Assembly: GCA_018398815.1 (NCBI GenBank) | Contig: CM031609.1 | Location: forward strand, 37,941,375-38,005,374 | Direction: 5' to 3' | Length of the DNA: 64,000 nt | Source of the DNA: Conus ventricosus | Lineage: Eukaryota; Mollusca; Gastropoda; Neogastropoda; Conidae | In this document: positions 45,016 to 57,000 of the stretch, piece by piece | Layout: every line of letters begins with the position of its first letter | Numbering within the stretch: position 1 is the stretch's first letter | Position numbers and translations under genes: made by a program | The notes under the pieces: generated by a model | Seen by the model: the letters and a program-made list of their open reading frames with translations, nothing else | Database searches by the model: none | What the model was told of the DNA's origin: nothing

Positions 45016-45253
45016 AGTTCAATTCCCATGGCAGAATCGAAGATGCACGAGCCCTCTACGACGGAGGCTCAGGGGTGGGGTAATGAGGCAGACTTCACGT
45101 CTACCTCTCCCTTTCGCTTGGTATGCGACCCAAGGGAAGCAACTCCCTCTCAAGGGCTTGAATCTCGTTCGGCCCCAGTTGTTTCCCTTCCCCCACCTCA
45201 TGTTTCTGCCTCCCTCTTTTGGGCAGAACACTTGGGTTTCGCCCTCATTTCAG

Positions 45254-46246
45254 CAGGGCTTAAATCCTCCTCGGATCCGAGAAATTCCTCGGAAGCCAAA
45301 AAATTCCTCGGGAAAAAAAAATCGATTTCCTCGGGGGAAAGAAACCCGATCTAAAACGCCCCAAACGCGTCCGCATTCGCATATGGTTCTGATTCGTATT
45401 CGGTTCAAAGTCGCAAACAGCCATTTCGCACCGGTAGCTTTAGGCGCCTAATCTATCAAGATGGCGACTGTGAGAATCATCGAACGTGGAGAGAAGTTTG
45501 ACGAAAGCGGGATCAAAAACAAATGGAGGTGGGAGTGGACTTTAAAGTCCGTGAAAGTGAGGTCAGATCCCAATGAATTCGAGGGATCGGTCAACATATT
45601 CGAAAGGTTGACGTGCCAGGCAGTGCAAGATGTGTACTGTGCACCACAGACATCGTCTACACTTTCCGCGGGATCGTCGCACTGAAAGAGCATCTTGTCA
45701 CAAAGAGACACCGCGATCGCAGCTTTCCCCTGCAGACAAGGGGAAGGGAAAGAATATTTCTGCAGCTTGGCTGTGCTTGTCGTAAGAGGCGACAGAACCA
45801 GCCCCTCTCAGATTGCTTAGTTCCACATTCCAAACGTGAGTTTTGAATTTTGATAACTGTGTCTCCACCAATAACCATTTTGTTTTGTCTTGATAACCTG
45901 TTGGTCTTTTTTATGCTCTTTTCACATGAAATGTGTTGATATAAATATCATTTTAGATTTAGATGTTTAAGACCTTTGTCTTGTCTTTGACAGTGGATTG
46001 AATATCTGTATGGATGTACCTTTCCTGCATTAAATCTTGCACTTTTTCTGTGCAATTTTTTTCCCAAAAATAGGGCTCAGAATGAGCCAGAGTGCACAGA
46101 TTTTGTTCTAGATTTTCAAAATTTTCTGGGGGGGCATGCCCCCAGACCCCCCTAGCAGGGCGTGCCTGCTTCGCAGGCACGCATTCGTGGCTTCGCCACT
46201 TCAGAAATTTTCCTCTGATTTTTGGATAGACCATTTTTAAGCCCTG
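45254..46246 (+). mobile_element. hAT-like element family 6, inside DIRS ORF1
   Basis: 993 bp with termini CAGGGCTTAAA and TTTAAGCCCTG, flanked by TTTCAG on both sides (45248-45253 and 46247-46252). A perfect 12-bp palindrome CTCGGATCCGAG lies at 45270-45281, 16 bases in, followed by several TTCCTCGG repeats. The right end carries three successive hairpins near 46129-46200: GGGGGCATGCCCCC, GTGCCTG-CTTCG-CAGGCAC and GTGGC-TTC-GCCAC. It carries one small BED-like zinc-finger gene. Confidence 0.95.
45461..45846 (+). pseudogene. hAT N-terminal protein, NKWRWEW motif and BED-like finger
   Basis: ATG 45461 (AAGATGG context) opens MATVRIIERGEKFDESGIKN then KWRWEW. After a frameshift near 45610 it gives PGSARCVLCTTDIVY and ALKEHLVTKRHRD, a finger with CxxC and Hx5H. 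Related hAT proteins in animals have a similar KWRWEWL...PGKARC..C order. The frame ends at 45846 with no catalytic core. Confidence 0.72.
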
Positions 46247-47331
46247 TTTCAGGGCGTCCCTCAGGGGACTGGCGCATCAGGCCCCCCATTTACCGGGTTG
46301 GGCCAGCAGCCATAGCATCAGCCCCCCCTATCATGGGGTCAGGGCCACTTTGCCTTGGGCGCCATGGGCCCAATGGCAGTATCCCCGACCATGGGCTTTC
46401 CACAGCCCCTGCTCCGGGGTTTCCCTGGTGGCCGGGTTTTATGCCCAGCTCTCCACCAGTGCAGGCCTCTTCCTCCCAGGCCCCTTCGGCCCACCCGATC
46501 CCTCCCTAGGAGTGTCTGGGGAATCAGCCAGCCTGGGCCTGTCTGGACTTTCACAGCGCACCACTTTGCCAAGGGCTGTTACCCCCTCAGTCTGTGGCTC
46601 CGACATGGTGGATTCGGAGTTGGAGGACGAGAGCCAGTCGCCTGGTTCTTATTCCTTCTGGGACTCGGTGGCCTTCCTGGCTTCCCTTGTCCCGGAGGCG
46701 GTGTCGTCCTCACGGGAGGTCAGGGCCCCCTGCCCTTCGGCAGCGGAACTCGCCCTGGGGTCTCACCCACTGGCGGCTAACCCTCCTCTCTTTTAAAGAA
46801 GTCGGTAATGGTAGCCGACTGTATGAGGAGGGCCCAAATAAGTCGGGGGGCATGGAGGCTCAGGACATCACGCCTGGCTCCATCCCTGATTTACCTGGAG
46901 TGCTGGCGTGCAGGGAATTTCTCAAGCCAGAGAGGGTTCCATTTGCCAAGGAGGCCATCTTGCAGGGTTCGTACGCCCCTTGAAGACCCTTGAAAACCCT
47001 TTAAAATACAACTGGGTCAAAAAGGCCCTTGAAAACCCTTGAATACTGCAGATATCCCTACCATCCCTTGAAATCCCCTTAAAAATCGTTTTCGGACCAA
47101 AACTGACCGTAACATTTGAAGACGAATCGGAGAACAAACGCGAACAAGACTTCGGACATCGATTTTCGCCTCTCGAATCGTTCTGTGTGTCGTCTGCTTT
47201 TCAAGCAAAGGGAAGCAATTCAATAGTTGGTTATCGTTTGCGCATGCGCAGTTCGACTTCCGACAAAGTGCGCCATGCTCCCTAATCTTCGGTGAATGCG
47301 AACACTGTTGCGTCTGTCATCATGCCTAAAG

Positions 47332-47905
47332 GAAATTGCGCATTTGATCCGTTGTGGTTACAGAAGGAAGAATATCGAAGCTGGATCACTGAATGCAGAG
47401 ACAACAAACATGCGTTTTTCCGTAAAGTGTGCAAAAAGACCGTTGATGTTCGGGCAGTGGGCGAATCGCGGTTGCAAGTCACGGAAAGAGGAAAAATATG
47501 TGGAATTGGAAAACGCGAGTAGGCTGGTAGTTACTCTTACGGACTTCATTCGGCAATCATCAAATTCATCAACATCAGGTCAGACCCTTTCCTCAGTAAG
47601 AATCGTCAGCCAATCCACAATAACAGCAAGTGGGACAGATGTGTTAAAAGTTAAAAGCTGAAGTGTTGTGGACGATTCATGTCATCAACAATCATCACAG
47701 TTTCCGATCTGCTGAAGACGACACGAAACTGTTTGCAGCAATGTTAACATATTACTCGATTGCGACGAAGTATCGGCGTGGGGAAACTAAAATTAGATAT
47801 TTTGCAACTTTTGGCATTGCTCCTTTTTCTGTTAGAACTGAAAAAAGAGTGAAATCATATACTGAATCTTCAAATCAATCGTCACGTCGTCTCCATAGAC
47901 ACTAA
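47332..47905 (+). pseudogene. Family 1 transposase remnant, copy 3
   Basis: From ATG 47332: MPKGNCAFDPLWLQKEEYRS, then CRDNKHAFFRKVCKKTVD with the first finger Cys as Arg, a frameshift before the His, then VLWTIHVINNHHSFRSAEDD and KLFAAMLTYYSIATKYRRGE ending at GIAPFSV. About 1 kb further on, EYVMLFDESLNKDLKQKQLD appears at about 48916-48975. The intervening repeat block may be an intron or a replacement. No later core. Confidence 0.8.
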
Positions 47906-48021
47906 GTGACTCGTGTGTGCACATTTGTAATTAAAAAAAAAAAATCCTACTTTCTTGTTTAAAAGACAGCATTCATACCACACCCCTACCCCCCCCCCTC
48001 CCCAACTTACCTACCAGCTAG

Positions 48022-48022
48022 C

Positions 48023-48072
<50 letters not shown>

Positions 48073-48073
48073 G

Positions 48074-48106
<33 letters not shown>

Positions 48107-48147
48107 CATGCACACACACAGAGAAAGACGCACACACACAGAGAAAG

Positions 48148-48179
<32 letters not shown>

Positions 48180-48184
48180 AAAGA

Positions 48185-48216
<32 letters not shown>

Positions 48217-48290
48217 ACACACAGAAAGAGACACAGAGAGAGAGAGAGACACACACACACACACAGAGATACACACGCACACACACACAC
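48022..48290. repeat. CA/GA microsatellite inside family 1 copy 3
   Basis: CA repeats with GAGAAAG interruptions, corresponding to 33354-33662 in copy 2. Confidence 0.92.
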
Positions 48291-49399
48291 CAAACTAAAA
48301 AACAGTTCAAAAGGCCACTTTTGCTCCCGCATGTAATCAAGTATTTAGTATTTTTGTGTTACACTACATATGGTTGATATAGGTCTTGTTTGCCCATGTA
48401 CTCTCCACTGTGTTTTACAGCTTGTTTGTCCAACATCCAAAACTTGATTTAAAGCATGTTACTGAAAGCATTTGAAGTCACGCACAAACCCAACCCAATC
48501 TCTCTCTCTCTCTCACTCCCCCACTCCCTCCCTCCCTCCCCTCTTTTCTCTCTCTCTCATACTTTTTTTCTAGCTTTATATTTAATTCACTTATAATGAA
48601 TATGATTTCTTTTGTGTATTTGTTATTGTCATTTTGTTTAAAGCAATTTAAAAAAAAGTTGTAAAAAAAACAAACAAAAAAAACAGTTCAGTGTGGAGCT
48701 GCAGGAAGGCTACCCACGTTCACCTTTTCAAGAGGGGTTACCCGCTCCCGATCCTGCCCAGAACAAGCATTAGGCTAGTCCAGGCCCGCCAACGATTCAC
48801 ACACACTTCCACACAACACATACAGTGGCTGTATTTTAAAAGTAAAGTTTGCAGAGCTCCCTCCTGAAATGTGCCAGAGAGGGGGCCTCCGCTGCAGCTG
48901 CCGGAAGAGAATTAATGAATATGTCATGCTTTTTGATGAATCATTGAATAAGGACTTGAAACAGAAGCAGCTGGACATCCCATGTCAGATACTGGTCCAG
49001 AAAGCAGATTGAAAGTTTTCTTTTTCTGATTTCTCAGTTTCTGTATAAAGACTTCATTTTTTATTTTTTGTATATGATATTGAGCATGAAAAAGACTACA
49101 GAAGTGTAATCACCTTATCATCATGGCTGGATTACATGTGTAAGGTAATTATTCACTCTTTTTTTTCAATCGTACGGCTAAATTTGCCCCTTTAAAAATT
49201 AAAATATCCCCTTTAGAAACCCTTGAAAAACCCTTGAATTTTTTTCCTGTGAAGAAGTGGGAACCCTGTCTTGGTAAATGACACCATTCTCTCAACCCAA
49301 GGGACGACGGTCATTTGGACCCCGGGGGTCCGAGGCAAGCAACCCAGCAGGGGTCGGCCTCAGGCACGGCCGGCGAGTCCGAAAGCTCCCACGTCTCAG

Positions 49400-50800
49400 A
49401 CGGCCCACCCCAATGACTTGCCCCCGACCTGGGTACTTCACCCCAGGGCGGTCCTGTGGGCAGTCTGTCCAGGCACCTCAGTGCCTGGGAGCGGCTTCCC
49501 GCAAGCCCTTGGGCTCTGCGGGTGATCAAGTCGGGGTTTCGTCTTCCTTGGGGTGCAGTAAAGGCTCCTCTCACTCCTTTCCCTCCTCCTTTCGCTCCTC
49601 CTCGGGATCTAGCGGCCTCTCAGGCCTTAGACCAGGAGGTCCTTTCACTGTTAGCCAAGGGAGCCACAGAGGAAGCCCTCTTCCATGTCAATCCGCGATG
49701 CATGCATCCCGGCGACTCCTCTCCGGGCTTTTATGGCCGCATTTTTGTGGTTCCCAAAGCTTCTGGAGGATGGAGACCGGTTCTAGACCTCTCGCCCTTG
49801 AACAGGTTTCTTATCGTCCTCCGTTTTCGGATGGAAACCCCCATGTCAATCCGCGATGCCATGCATCCCGGCGACTGGGCGGTATCCATCGACCTGAAAG
49901 ATGCGTACTTCCATCTCTTGATCCACCCAAGGGACAGGAGTATCTCCGCTTCGTGTGGAGAAGCCGCGTTTTTCAGTTCAGGGCTCTTCCCTTTGGGCTA
50001 GCCCCGGCCCCTTGGGTTTTCACGAAGGTGGCCCGGGAACTTTGCTTGCATGTTCGGGAGAAAGGAATTCGTCTGAAGGCCTATATTAACGATTGGCTTC
50101 TTCTTCTTGCCTCATCCAGCACTCTGTGCTCCAGCAAGCCCTCTGTCAGCAGCTGGGATTTGTTCGCAACGAGGAGAAGTCCGATCTCATCCCGTCGCAG
50201 CAGTTTCAGTTTCTGGGCATGTCCTTCCACACCACCACATGGTTGGTCTCTCCAACCCCCAATGCCTGGTTCGCTTCTAGCACCTCTTGGCCCATCTCCT
50301 TTCCTTGGATCAGGCTCCAGCCAGAAAGCTGGCCTCTCTTCTGGGTCTGATGGAGTCCTTGGCCCCCTTAGTGCCCCTCGGACGACTGCACAAACGCCGG
50401 TTTCAACGCCTCTTTCGCAAGCGTTGGTCTCAGGCGTTGCAGTTGTGGGACCTTCCGATCCTTCTCGGTCAGTGGTTCCAATCATCGGTGGCCCAATGGC
50501 ACTCCCAGTCCTGGCTGGCTCAGGGAGTTCCCATCACACCCCCTCCTCCACAGGAGGACCTGTTCACGGACGCGTCCCAGTCCGGGTGGGGTGCCCACGT
50601 CAGCTCTCTGATGGCGGCCGGGCAATGGTCCCCGGAGATGGGATCCTGGCATATCAATCGGCTGGAGCTGGAAGCCGTGTTCCAAGCCCTCAAGGAGTTT
50701 CTTCCCTTCCTGAAGGGAAAACACGTTCTCCTCAACACCGACAACACGACTGTGGCGTGTTATATCAACAAGCAAGGGGGGGGGGGCGCGTTCTCACTCC
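49400..50800 (+). pseudogene. DIRS reverse transcriptase and RNase H
   Basis: Pieces in switching frames give ALDQEVLSLLAKGATEEAL and GGWRPVLDLSPLNRFL at about 49764-49811. Then follow METPMSIRDAMHPGDWAVSI and DLKDAYFHL (RT motif A) to 49918. The active-site box reads YINDWLL at 50082-50102; the family expects YxDD, so the first Asp reads Asn. RNase H follows: LFTDASQSGWGAHVSS, INRLELEAVFQALK and LLNTDNTTVACYINKQGG (50560-50778), with the three acidic residues visible. A direct repeat of ATGTCAATCCGCGATGC (49686 and 49842) is also noted. Frameshifts make it inactive. Confidence 0.88.
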
Positions 50801-51109
50801 CTGTCCCTGAGGGCGGAACAGCTTCTCCTTTGGTGCGAGACACAATCAATCCGGATCTCGGCCAAGCACGTTCCCGGGAAGATCAACATTCTCGCGGACT
50901 CCCTCAGCAGGTCGCACATGGTTCTTCCCTCAGAATGGACTCTCGTCCACTCAATCCTGGAACCTCTCTGGACTGTATGGTTCAAACCACAGGTAGACCT
51001 GTTCGCCACCGGTTCAACCACCGTCTCCAGCTGTATGTCTCTCCAGTTCCGGATCCGGCAGCGTAGGCTGTGGACGCCCTGTCCATCCCTTGGTCCGGAC
51101 TGACGGGCT

Positions 51110-51990
51110 ATGCCTTTCCCCCGTTCCCCATTCTGGGAAAGTTCTCCGCAAAGCAAGGGAAGATGCAGCCACGCTTATTCTTGTGGCTCCACGCTGGCCG
51201 GCCCAAGCGTGGTTTCCACAACTGTTACACCTGTCTCGCGTGCCTCCGATACCGCTCGCCTTAAAAGCAAAGTCCCTGCTTCAGCCACGGTCAGGCATTC
51301 CACACGGCAATCCAAACGTGCTGCATCTTCACGCCTGGCTACTGTGCGGGACGCGCTGTCTGCACAAGGCACCTCCCCAGCGGTAATCGGCCTTGTGGAA
51401 CATGCCCACAGGCCAGGCACCCAAAGTGTCTACAGTGTCCACTGGAATGGCTGGCTCTCTTGGTGCTCCAACCACGCAGTATCACCTCATTCTCCCTCTC
51501 AATGCCAATTGGCGAACTACCTAGCTTTTCTTTCATCGGAGAAAAAACTTTCAGCCTCCTCTGTTAAGGTTCACAAGGCGGCTATTTCCACCACTATCCG
51601 CCAGTTAGGGGGCCCCTCCTTCGTGGACGACCCTCTTCTGCGGGATCTGGTCAGAGGAGCAGCCCTACAGGAGGCCCGATGCCCCCGCCGTTACCCGGCG
51701 TGGGATCTTTTCTTAGTCCTCTCCTTCCTCAGGCTCCCCCTTACGAGCCCATCCGGGAGTGTTCTCTGAAATTCCTTTCCTTCAAAACAGCCTTTCTTGT
51801 TTCCCTGGCCTCAGGGACGCGCTGCATTGAAGCCCATGCCCTTAGTGGCCTGCCTCCCCCCGGGGGGGGTTTGCGTTTTTGTCGTGGTCGGGGGGGTTTG
51901 CGTGGCCCCAGTGATCCCAAAAGGGCTTTGCTGGGGGGGGGGGCATCAATACTTGGAATAGGCTGTTTTTTTCACAAAGCTTTAGCCTGA
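51110..51990 (+). pseudogene. DIRS tyrosine recombinase, N-terminal part
   Basis: Starts from a Ser/Thr-rich leader and a SAM-like core-binding region: GTQSVYSVHWNGWLSWC, QCQLANYLAFLSSEKKLSAS, VKVHKAAISTTIRQLGG. Next comes LKFLSFKTAFLVSLASGTRC then IEAHALSG at about 51767-51850, where the first catalytic Arg (box I) belongs. After about 51850 the sequence becomes run-length distorted and the frame is lost. The C-terminal half lies at about 58440-58640, beyond the LINE. Confidence 0.85.
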
Positions 51991-54050
51991 GAGGTGCAAA
52001 ATGGCTTTTTGGGCCCAAAGCGTAACGGGGAAAGGGAAAGTTGATGCCCCCGGGGGGCCCCCATGCCCAGATACAAAGGGTGAGGATCCGACTAAGGAAA
52101 CCCTCCCCTTTTCCTTTCTTTTTTTCTCCCCCCTTTTTCCCCCTTTTTTTCTATTTTCGCCCCCCCTTCAACCCTTCTTTCCACCTCCTTTTCTTTTTCC
52201 TGGGGGGTCTCCTTAAGATCCCCCCGGTTTTTCCCCGTGCGGTGCCCCTTGTCGGGGGGGAAATGAAAATCCTGGTTTTGAGAGGGCCACGCTCTCAAAA
52301 ACATCACTTTGGCTCGGACCTCTCTAGACGGGGGGAGTAATTTTGGCCCCCGGGTTTTTACTAATCGGCCCCCTTTTTGGGGGTTGGGTCAAGACGGCAG
52401 TTCCCAGCGGCCCCAATTTAAACCCCCTTGCAGTGCTCACCCCTCTGTTCCCGGGAGTTGAGCATGATCGGGGGGGAAAGGGAAGGTTGCTTCTGCTTGT
52501 GGGTTGCCCTTCTCCCGAAGCCGGGAAAGGGGGTCAAGACATTGGTTTTTTTGGCCCCGGGCCCCTTTTTTGGCTCCGGGGGGGGGTTAAGGGGGGGATG
52601 AATCAAAATAAATCAAATATGGCTCTTTAAAAAAAACAATCCCCCCCCCAAAAGGAAAGGAAGGCGGCACCCCCTATTTCGGGGGAACGTTATTCTAAAC
52701 ACCCGATTCTGACCCGGAGAGATACGACAGAGAACAGGTTTCGGGCTTACGGGGCTCTGGGGGAAAAGGGAAAAGGGGGAGCAGGAAAGACCCCTTTCAG
52801 TCGGACCCCTTTTTTGCTTTCAAAAGGGTTTTCCCAAGGCTTAGCGTGACCCCCAGCCGTAAAAAGGGTTTGGGGAAGGGAAACGTTTTTAGTTCAATGT
52901 CGTTCAAGAAAAAAAACCCGGGAACAGCTTTTGGGGGGCCCCAAAATTAGTGGTAGGGAGAAAGGGGACCCCCCCCAAAAACCCTTTAAAATTTCCTAAA
53001 AAGGTGGGGATTCGCTGCAAGATCTAAGGGGTTTTCTCAGGGGCCCAAAAAAAAAAACGGGAAACGGCGTCCCGGGGTGTGAGGAGGTGCGCAGGGGACA
53101 TTTAAAGGGAAAAGGTGCAGAGAGAGTGGCCCCCAAACCCCCTCTTTCGGGCCCTTTTCCTGAAAAACCCTGTGCGCCCCCGGTCAAAAATTTGGCTACC
53201 AAAAACACCCGGGAAGGGTTCCCCGGGGGGGGGAAATGCCCGCCCCCGTTTGAGATGTTTCGGGGGCCCCAGGGGTTTGGACAGGTCAGAAACCGCTGTT
53301 CGGGCAGGAGGTGTGCGGTGTTACCCTGAAAAGGCAAAATCCATGATGGGCCGGCAAAAAATCCGGCACATTGTGCTAACTGAAATGGCGATCATCCCTC
53401 CTTTCAAAAAACTGCCTCTTTGGGAAAAAGAACCCCCCAAATTCAACAAAAAAAAAGGGAAAAAAGGAAGGGAATCCCCCTTTTTTGAAGCCCGCACGGG
53501 GTTGGGGCATTCAGACTCCAACAGCTAAAAAAATGTTTCCCGGCCTTTAAAGTGGGTTTCCCACATTTTTCCCACTCAATCTTTTCTGCTGTCAACTGAT
53601 AAATTTTACTTTTTCCCAAAAACCCTTTGAAAAATCAGAACTGCCCCCTCTGGGGGAACCCGGTCCCCCAAATTTCCCCCCCAAATTGACTGCCCCTGGG
53701 GGAGGAAAAAAAACCCCGCCCCCCCTCAACTCCCCCAGCAGTCTACAACATCTGCTGCGGGGCCCAATTAAAAAACCAGCAATTCCCCCCTCGAACTCCC
53801 CTACCCAGTGCCCTGCGGGAAAGGGGGTTTCCACCCAATGTAACGGGGGAGATGAAAAACAACCCCACCATCCCCCCAAATCCAGACCCCCCCAAACTCC
53901 AAAATCCAGGCCTTTGTCACCGCGGGGAAGTCTGCCAGCGGGTTCCCAAAGACCAACACAGTTTCCCGTGAAAATAAAAAAATTTAAATTTTACTCCTTG
54001 GCCGCAGATGCGTGAGGGGATGACCTGTCTCTTTCCCTTTTTGCCCCTCT
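51850..54050. other. Distorted sequence: recombinase middle and LINE 5' part
   Basis: Homopolymer runs and poor base calling obscure this stretch. It should contain the middle of the DIRS recombinase, the left end of the LINE and any LINE ORF1. I cannot place the junction; it is after 51990 and before 54055. Confidence 0.5.
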
Positions 54051-54054
54051 GCAC

Positions 54055-57000
54055 CATGGATAATACAAAAATCCATTGGAATATCCCTGTCTAAAATTCC
54101 AACTTTGAGGAGCTGCACTTTCAGTTTAATCTTGGGAAACCCTTTTGTCGTGGGGTTTTTCAAAAAACCCAAATTCAAAACCAAAAAGACCCTTTAAATC
54201 TTTCTGGGTTTAAATTCCCTTTTAAAGCCCCGCACAAACCCTTTCCCCTTGGGACTGTGGGCGGGGTTGCCCTTTTTCCTTTTACAAAACTTTGTTTTAA
54301 AACCCCCGGCTCTGTTTTACCTCCCTTTAGGCTGTAGGGTGCAGAGTCACCCTTTCCCAAAGACGTCACAATCTGTTTCCCTTTAAATTTCCCCCATCGT
54401 CCCGGTTTTACGTTTAGGACCTTTTTCGTCTGTTAGGGGGGGAAATTCCTCGACCCTTTTTTTCTGTTGGGTGACTTTAAAGGGCACAACCCTCTTTGGG
54501 GGGGAGACCGGGTTTGTATCCAGAGGCTGCTGATTGAGGAAGTCCTTTCGGGTTTGGGGTTTTGGTTGTCTGAAAAGACGGTCTGCAACTTCCCTTCCTT
54601 TTTCCCCCCGGGCAAATTTCGGTTTTAAATTTTTCCCCGTTTTTTGAAACCCCCGCGGGCCTGGGAAAGAAGTGGTCGGGCCATACGATCTGCACGGGGA
54701 AAGGGCCATTTCCCTGTCCTTCTACAACCTGTAAAACCCGAACACGTCTCTGTCTCTCAGCAATTTTTAAAATTTTAAAAAAAAGCAAACTGGGGTCTCT
54801 TTTTCAGCCCCTTTTTCTAAGGAGTTCCAGGGAATGTTTTTTTTAGAGTCCGGGCCCAGCTGAAAACACTGACTAACTTAAAGAAAAAAATTGCTAAGGC
54901 CGGTTTTTTCCAGTGTCTTCCCATTTAAAATTCCCAAAACCAAAAAAAACCCGGTTCGATTCAAATGCCAACAAATTTCCAAAAATTAGAAAAAAGGGGG
55001 TCAGCGTCAGGGTTAAAAACCCCACCCTTCGGGTTTTTAAAACCCCCGAGCCCATCCGAAACCCCCGTGCTAAACAAGCCCACTTTTAAAATCAGAAACG
55101 TCGGTCCCCGGAGAAGCTTTTGCTCCAGGCCCGACATCAAAAAATTCTAAAAAAAAGGTGGAACATCATTAAGGGAAAAACAAGGGAAGAAAACCGTCCC
55201 CCTGTGAACCATCTCAAATTTTCGATTCTTTTAAAAAACAGAGAAGAAAGCATTTCTAAACTGCTTGCTTCAACCATTGAAAAGAATTTTCCCCCTCTTC
55301 CCCCAAAAAATTTTAGCATTTTGTCAAAAACAAAGCCCAAAAAAAAAATTTACCCCCGCAACTTTTTTATCCACAACATTTGGGAAAATACAATCTTCCT
55401 TTTACATTAAAAGGCTGAAATCGGGCCCTTTCTCTTTGCAGCGATTCCTCTCCAGGTAAAAGATCCAAATTTATTTCCAAAATATTGAAAAAATCTTCCG
55501 CAAGAAAGGCTGAACAACCTTTACAAAAGGGATACAACCCCGTGTGGGCTACAGGTTGCTTTCCCACCCCCCCTTGGCAGAAAACCCTCCTTATTCCCTC
55601 CCCAAAACCCGGGGGAAAAAATCTTTTTAAACCACAACTACCGTTCCCCCTAGCTTTTACCCGCTGGGTCTGTAAATTATGGAAAAAAAGGTCAATGAAA
55701 TCCTTTTGGGAAAAACCGAAAAACCCATGGCCTTTGGGGAAAGAAAAGGTGGTTTTCCCCAAAATCGTAGTACAGTGACCATTTGATTCGTCTGGGGAAT
55801 TTTCCCCTTAGGAACGCTTTTTTAAAAAGACAGCAGCAGTGGCAATTTTCTTCGTTGGAGAAGGGGGCCCACGATACCACCCGGAAAACGGGGGTACTTC
55901 TGAAACTCCCCCCCCGATCTGGGGTTTTTGAGGTCCTCTTCCGCTTTTTTAATTTAAAATTTTTTGGCAGAACGACAAATTTGGTCCGGGGTTTGGGACC
56001 ACCCCTCCCTGTGTCCACGAGCAGGGGTTTGGGTGTTCCACAGGGGAGCATACCCCCTCCTGCCCTCTTTTGTAAAAAAACCAAAAACATTGTTCAAATC
56101 AGTTCCGCGGGTTCAGACTGGGTCCTTGTTTGGGATATTTTGCTGTCTACCAAAATGGAAAGCCGTACCCGAGGGCCAGCGCAGGCTCCAGTTTGCGTAG
56201 ATAAAATCCCCTCGGGGGGGCGGATGAAAACCCTTTTTACCTTTTCTGCTAAAAAAAACCCATGTATTTATTCCATTTAAATTTCCCTTTAGTTTTTTCC
56301 GAAACCCGGGAAATTTTTAAATAGGGAAATCTCCCCTTCCAGCGTTAAAGAGGGGCCCAAATTTCTGGGGGTTTTTTTTGACCCAAAAATTAACTTTCCA
56401 CCAAAATTAAAAACCCCAAAAAAGCTTGCCAAAAAGGGACTGAATATTTGCGGGCGAAACCCACACCGACTGGGGCCTGGGTAAGAAAACTTTGTTGCAC
56501 CTTACAGAGCCCTGGTCCGTTCCCCAAATGGACTTTTCGGTTGTGCTGGGGTACGGGTCCGAAGATTCATTAAACCCCAAACTCTTTGGGCCCCCAAACC
56601 CCCATCAAAGGGGTTCGTTCTGTCCTTGGGCGTTCCGCACCCCCCCGTGTAAAAGCCTGTTTGCCAAGGGAAGGGAACCTTTACTGCCAAAAAACCCCAG
56701 GCGAAAAATGTCTTTGAATTTTTACATCCGACTGTTCTCAGAACCGCAGAATCCTGCCTTGACTGTGTTTTTTGGGCCCTCCTTTCCAAAGTAAGTTGAA
56801 ACCCAAAACCCCAAATGTCTTCCGCCGTTTTTGGGGTTCGTATGCGCCTCAACCCTGCGGAATGCAGGTTTTAGACCTGGGGGGGAGTTTCCCCATTTTT
56901 CCCCGTTTTCCCGGGTCAAACCCCCCATGGAAACCTTTTTTCCCCCAGAATTTGTTTTTTATTCCCAAACTTTCCGTAAGGAGTCTACCAGTCTCTGGCG

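Larger units (their letters stand above)
45030..46920 (+). pseudogene. DIRS ORF1 (gag-like), interrupted
   Basis: A Pro/Ser-rich frame including MAESKMHEPSTTEAQG begins at 45030. It is cut by the family 6 hAT at 45254 and resumes at 46247 in Pro/Gly-rich sequence, with an acidic stretch VDSELEDESQSPGSYSF near 46608-46660. The part up to about 46962 is then cut by family 1 copy 3. I recognise it as gag-like by position and composition only. Frames switch several times. Confidence 0.55.
46963..49268 (+). mobile_element. hAT-like element family 1, copy 3, inside the DIRS element
   Basis: 2306 bp with the same termini as copies 1 and 2, flanked by TCTTG (46958-46962 and 49269-49273). Precise removal would rejoin GCCATCTTG to GTAAATG in the DIRS body. 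It is the longest uninterrupted copy and serves as the empty-site reference for family 4. The CA/GA-rich block (48022-48290) is internal. Confidence 0.95.

Noticed and set aside
46222..50810. Large Pro/Ser/Gly-rich frames as host genes
   Set aside because: Reverse transcriptase, RNase H and recombinase motifs in adjacent frames, plus terminal repeats, assign them to the DIRS element.
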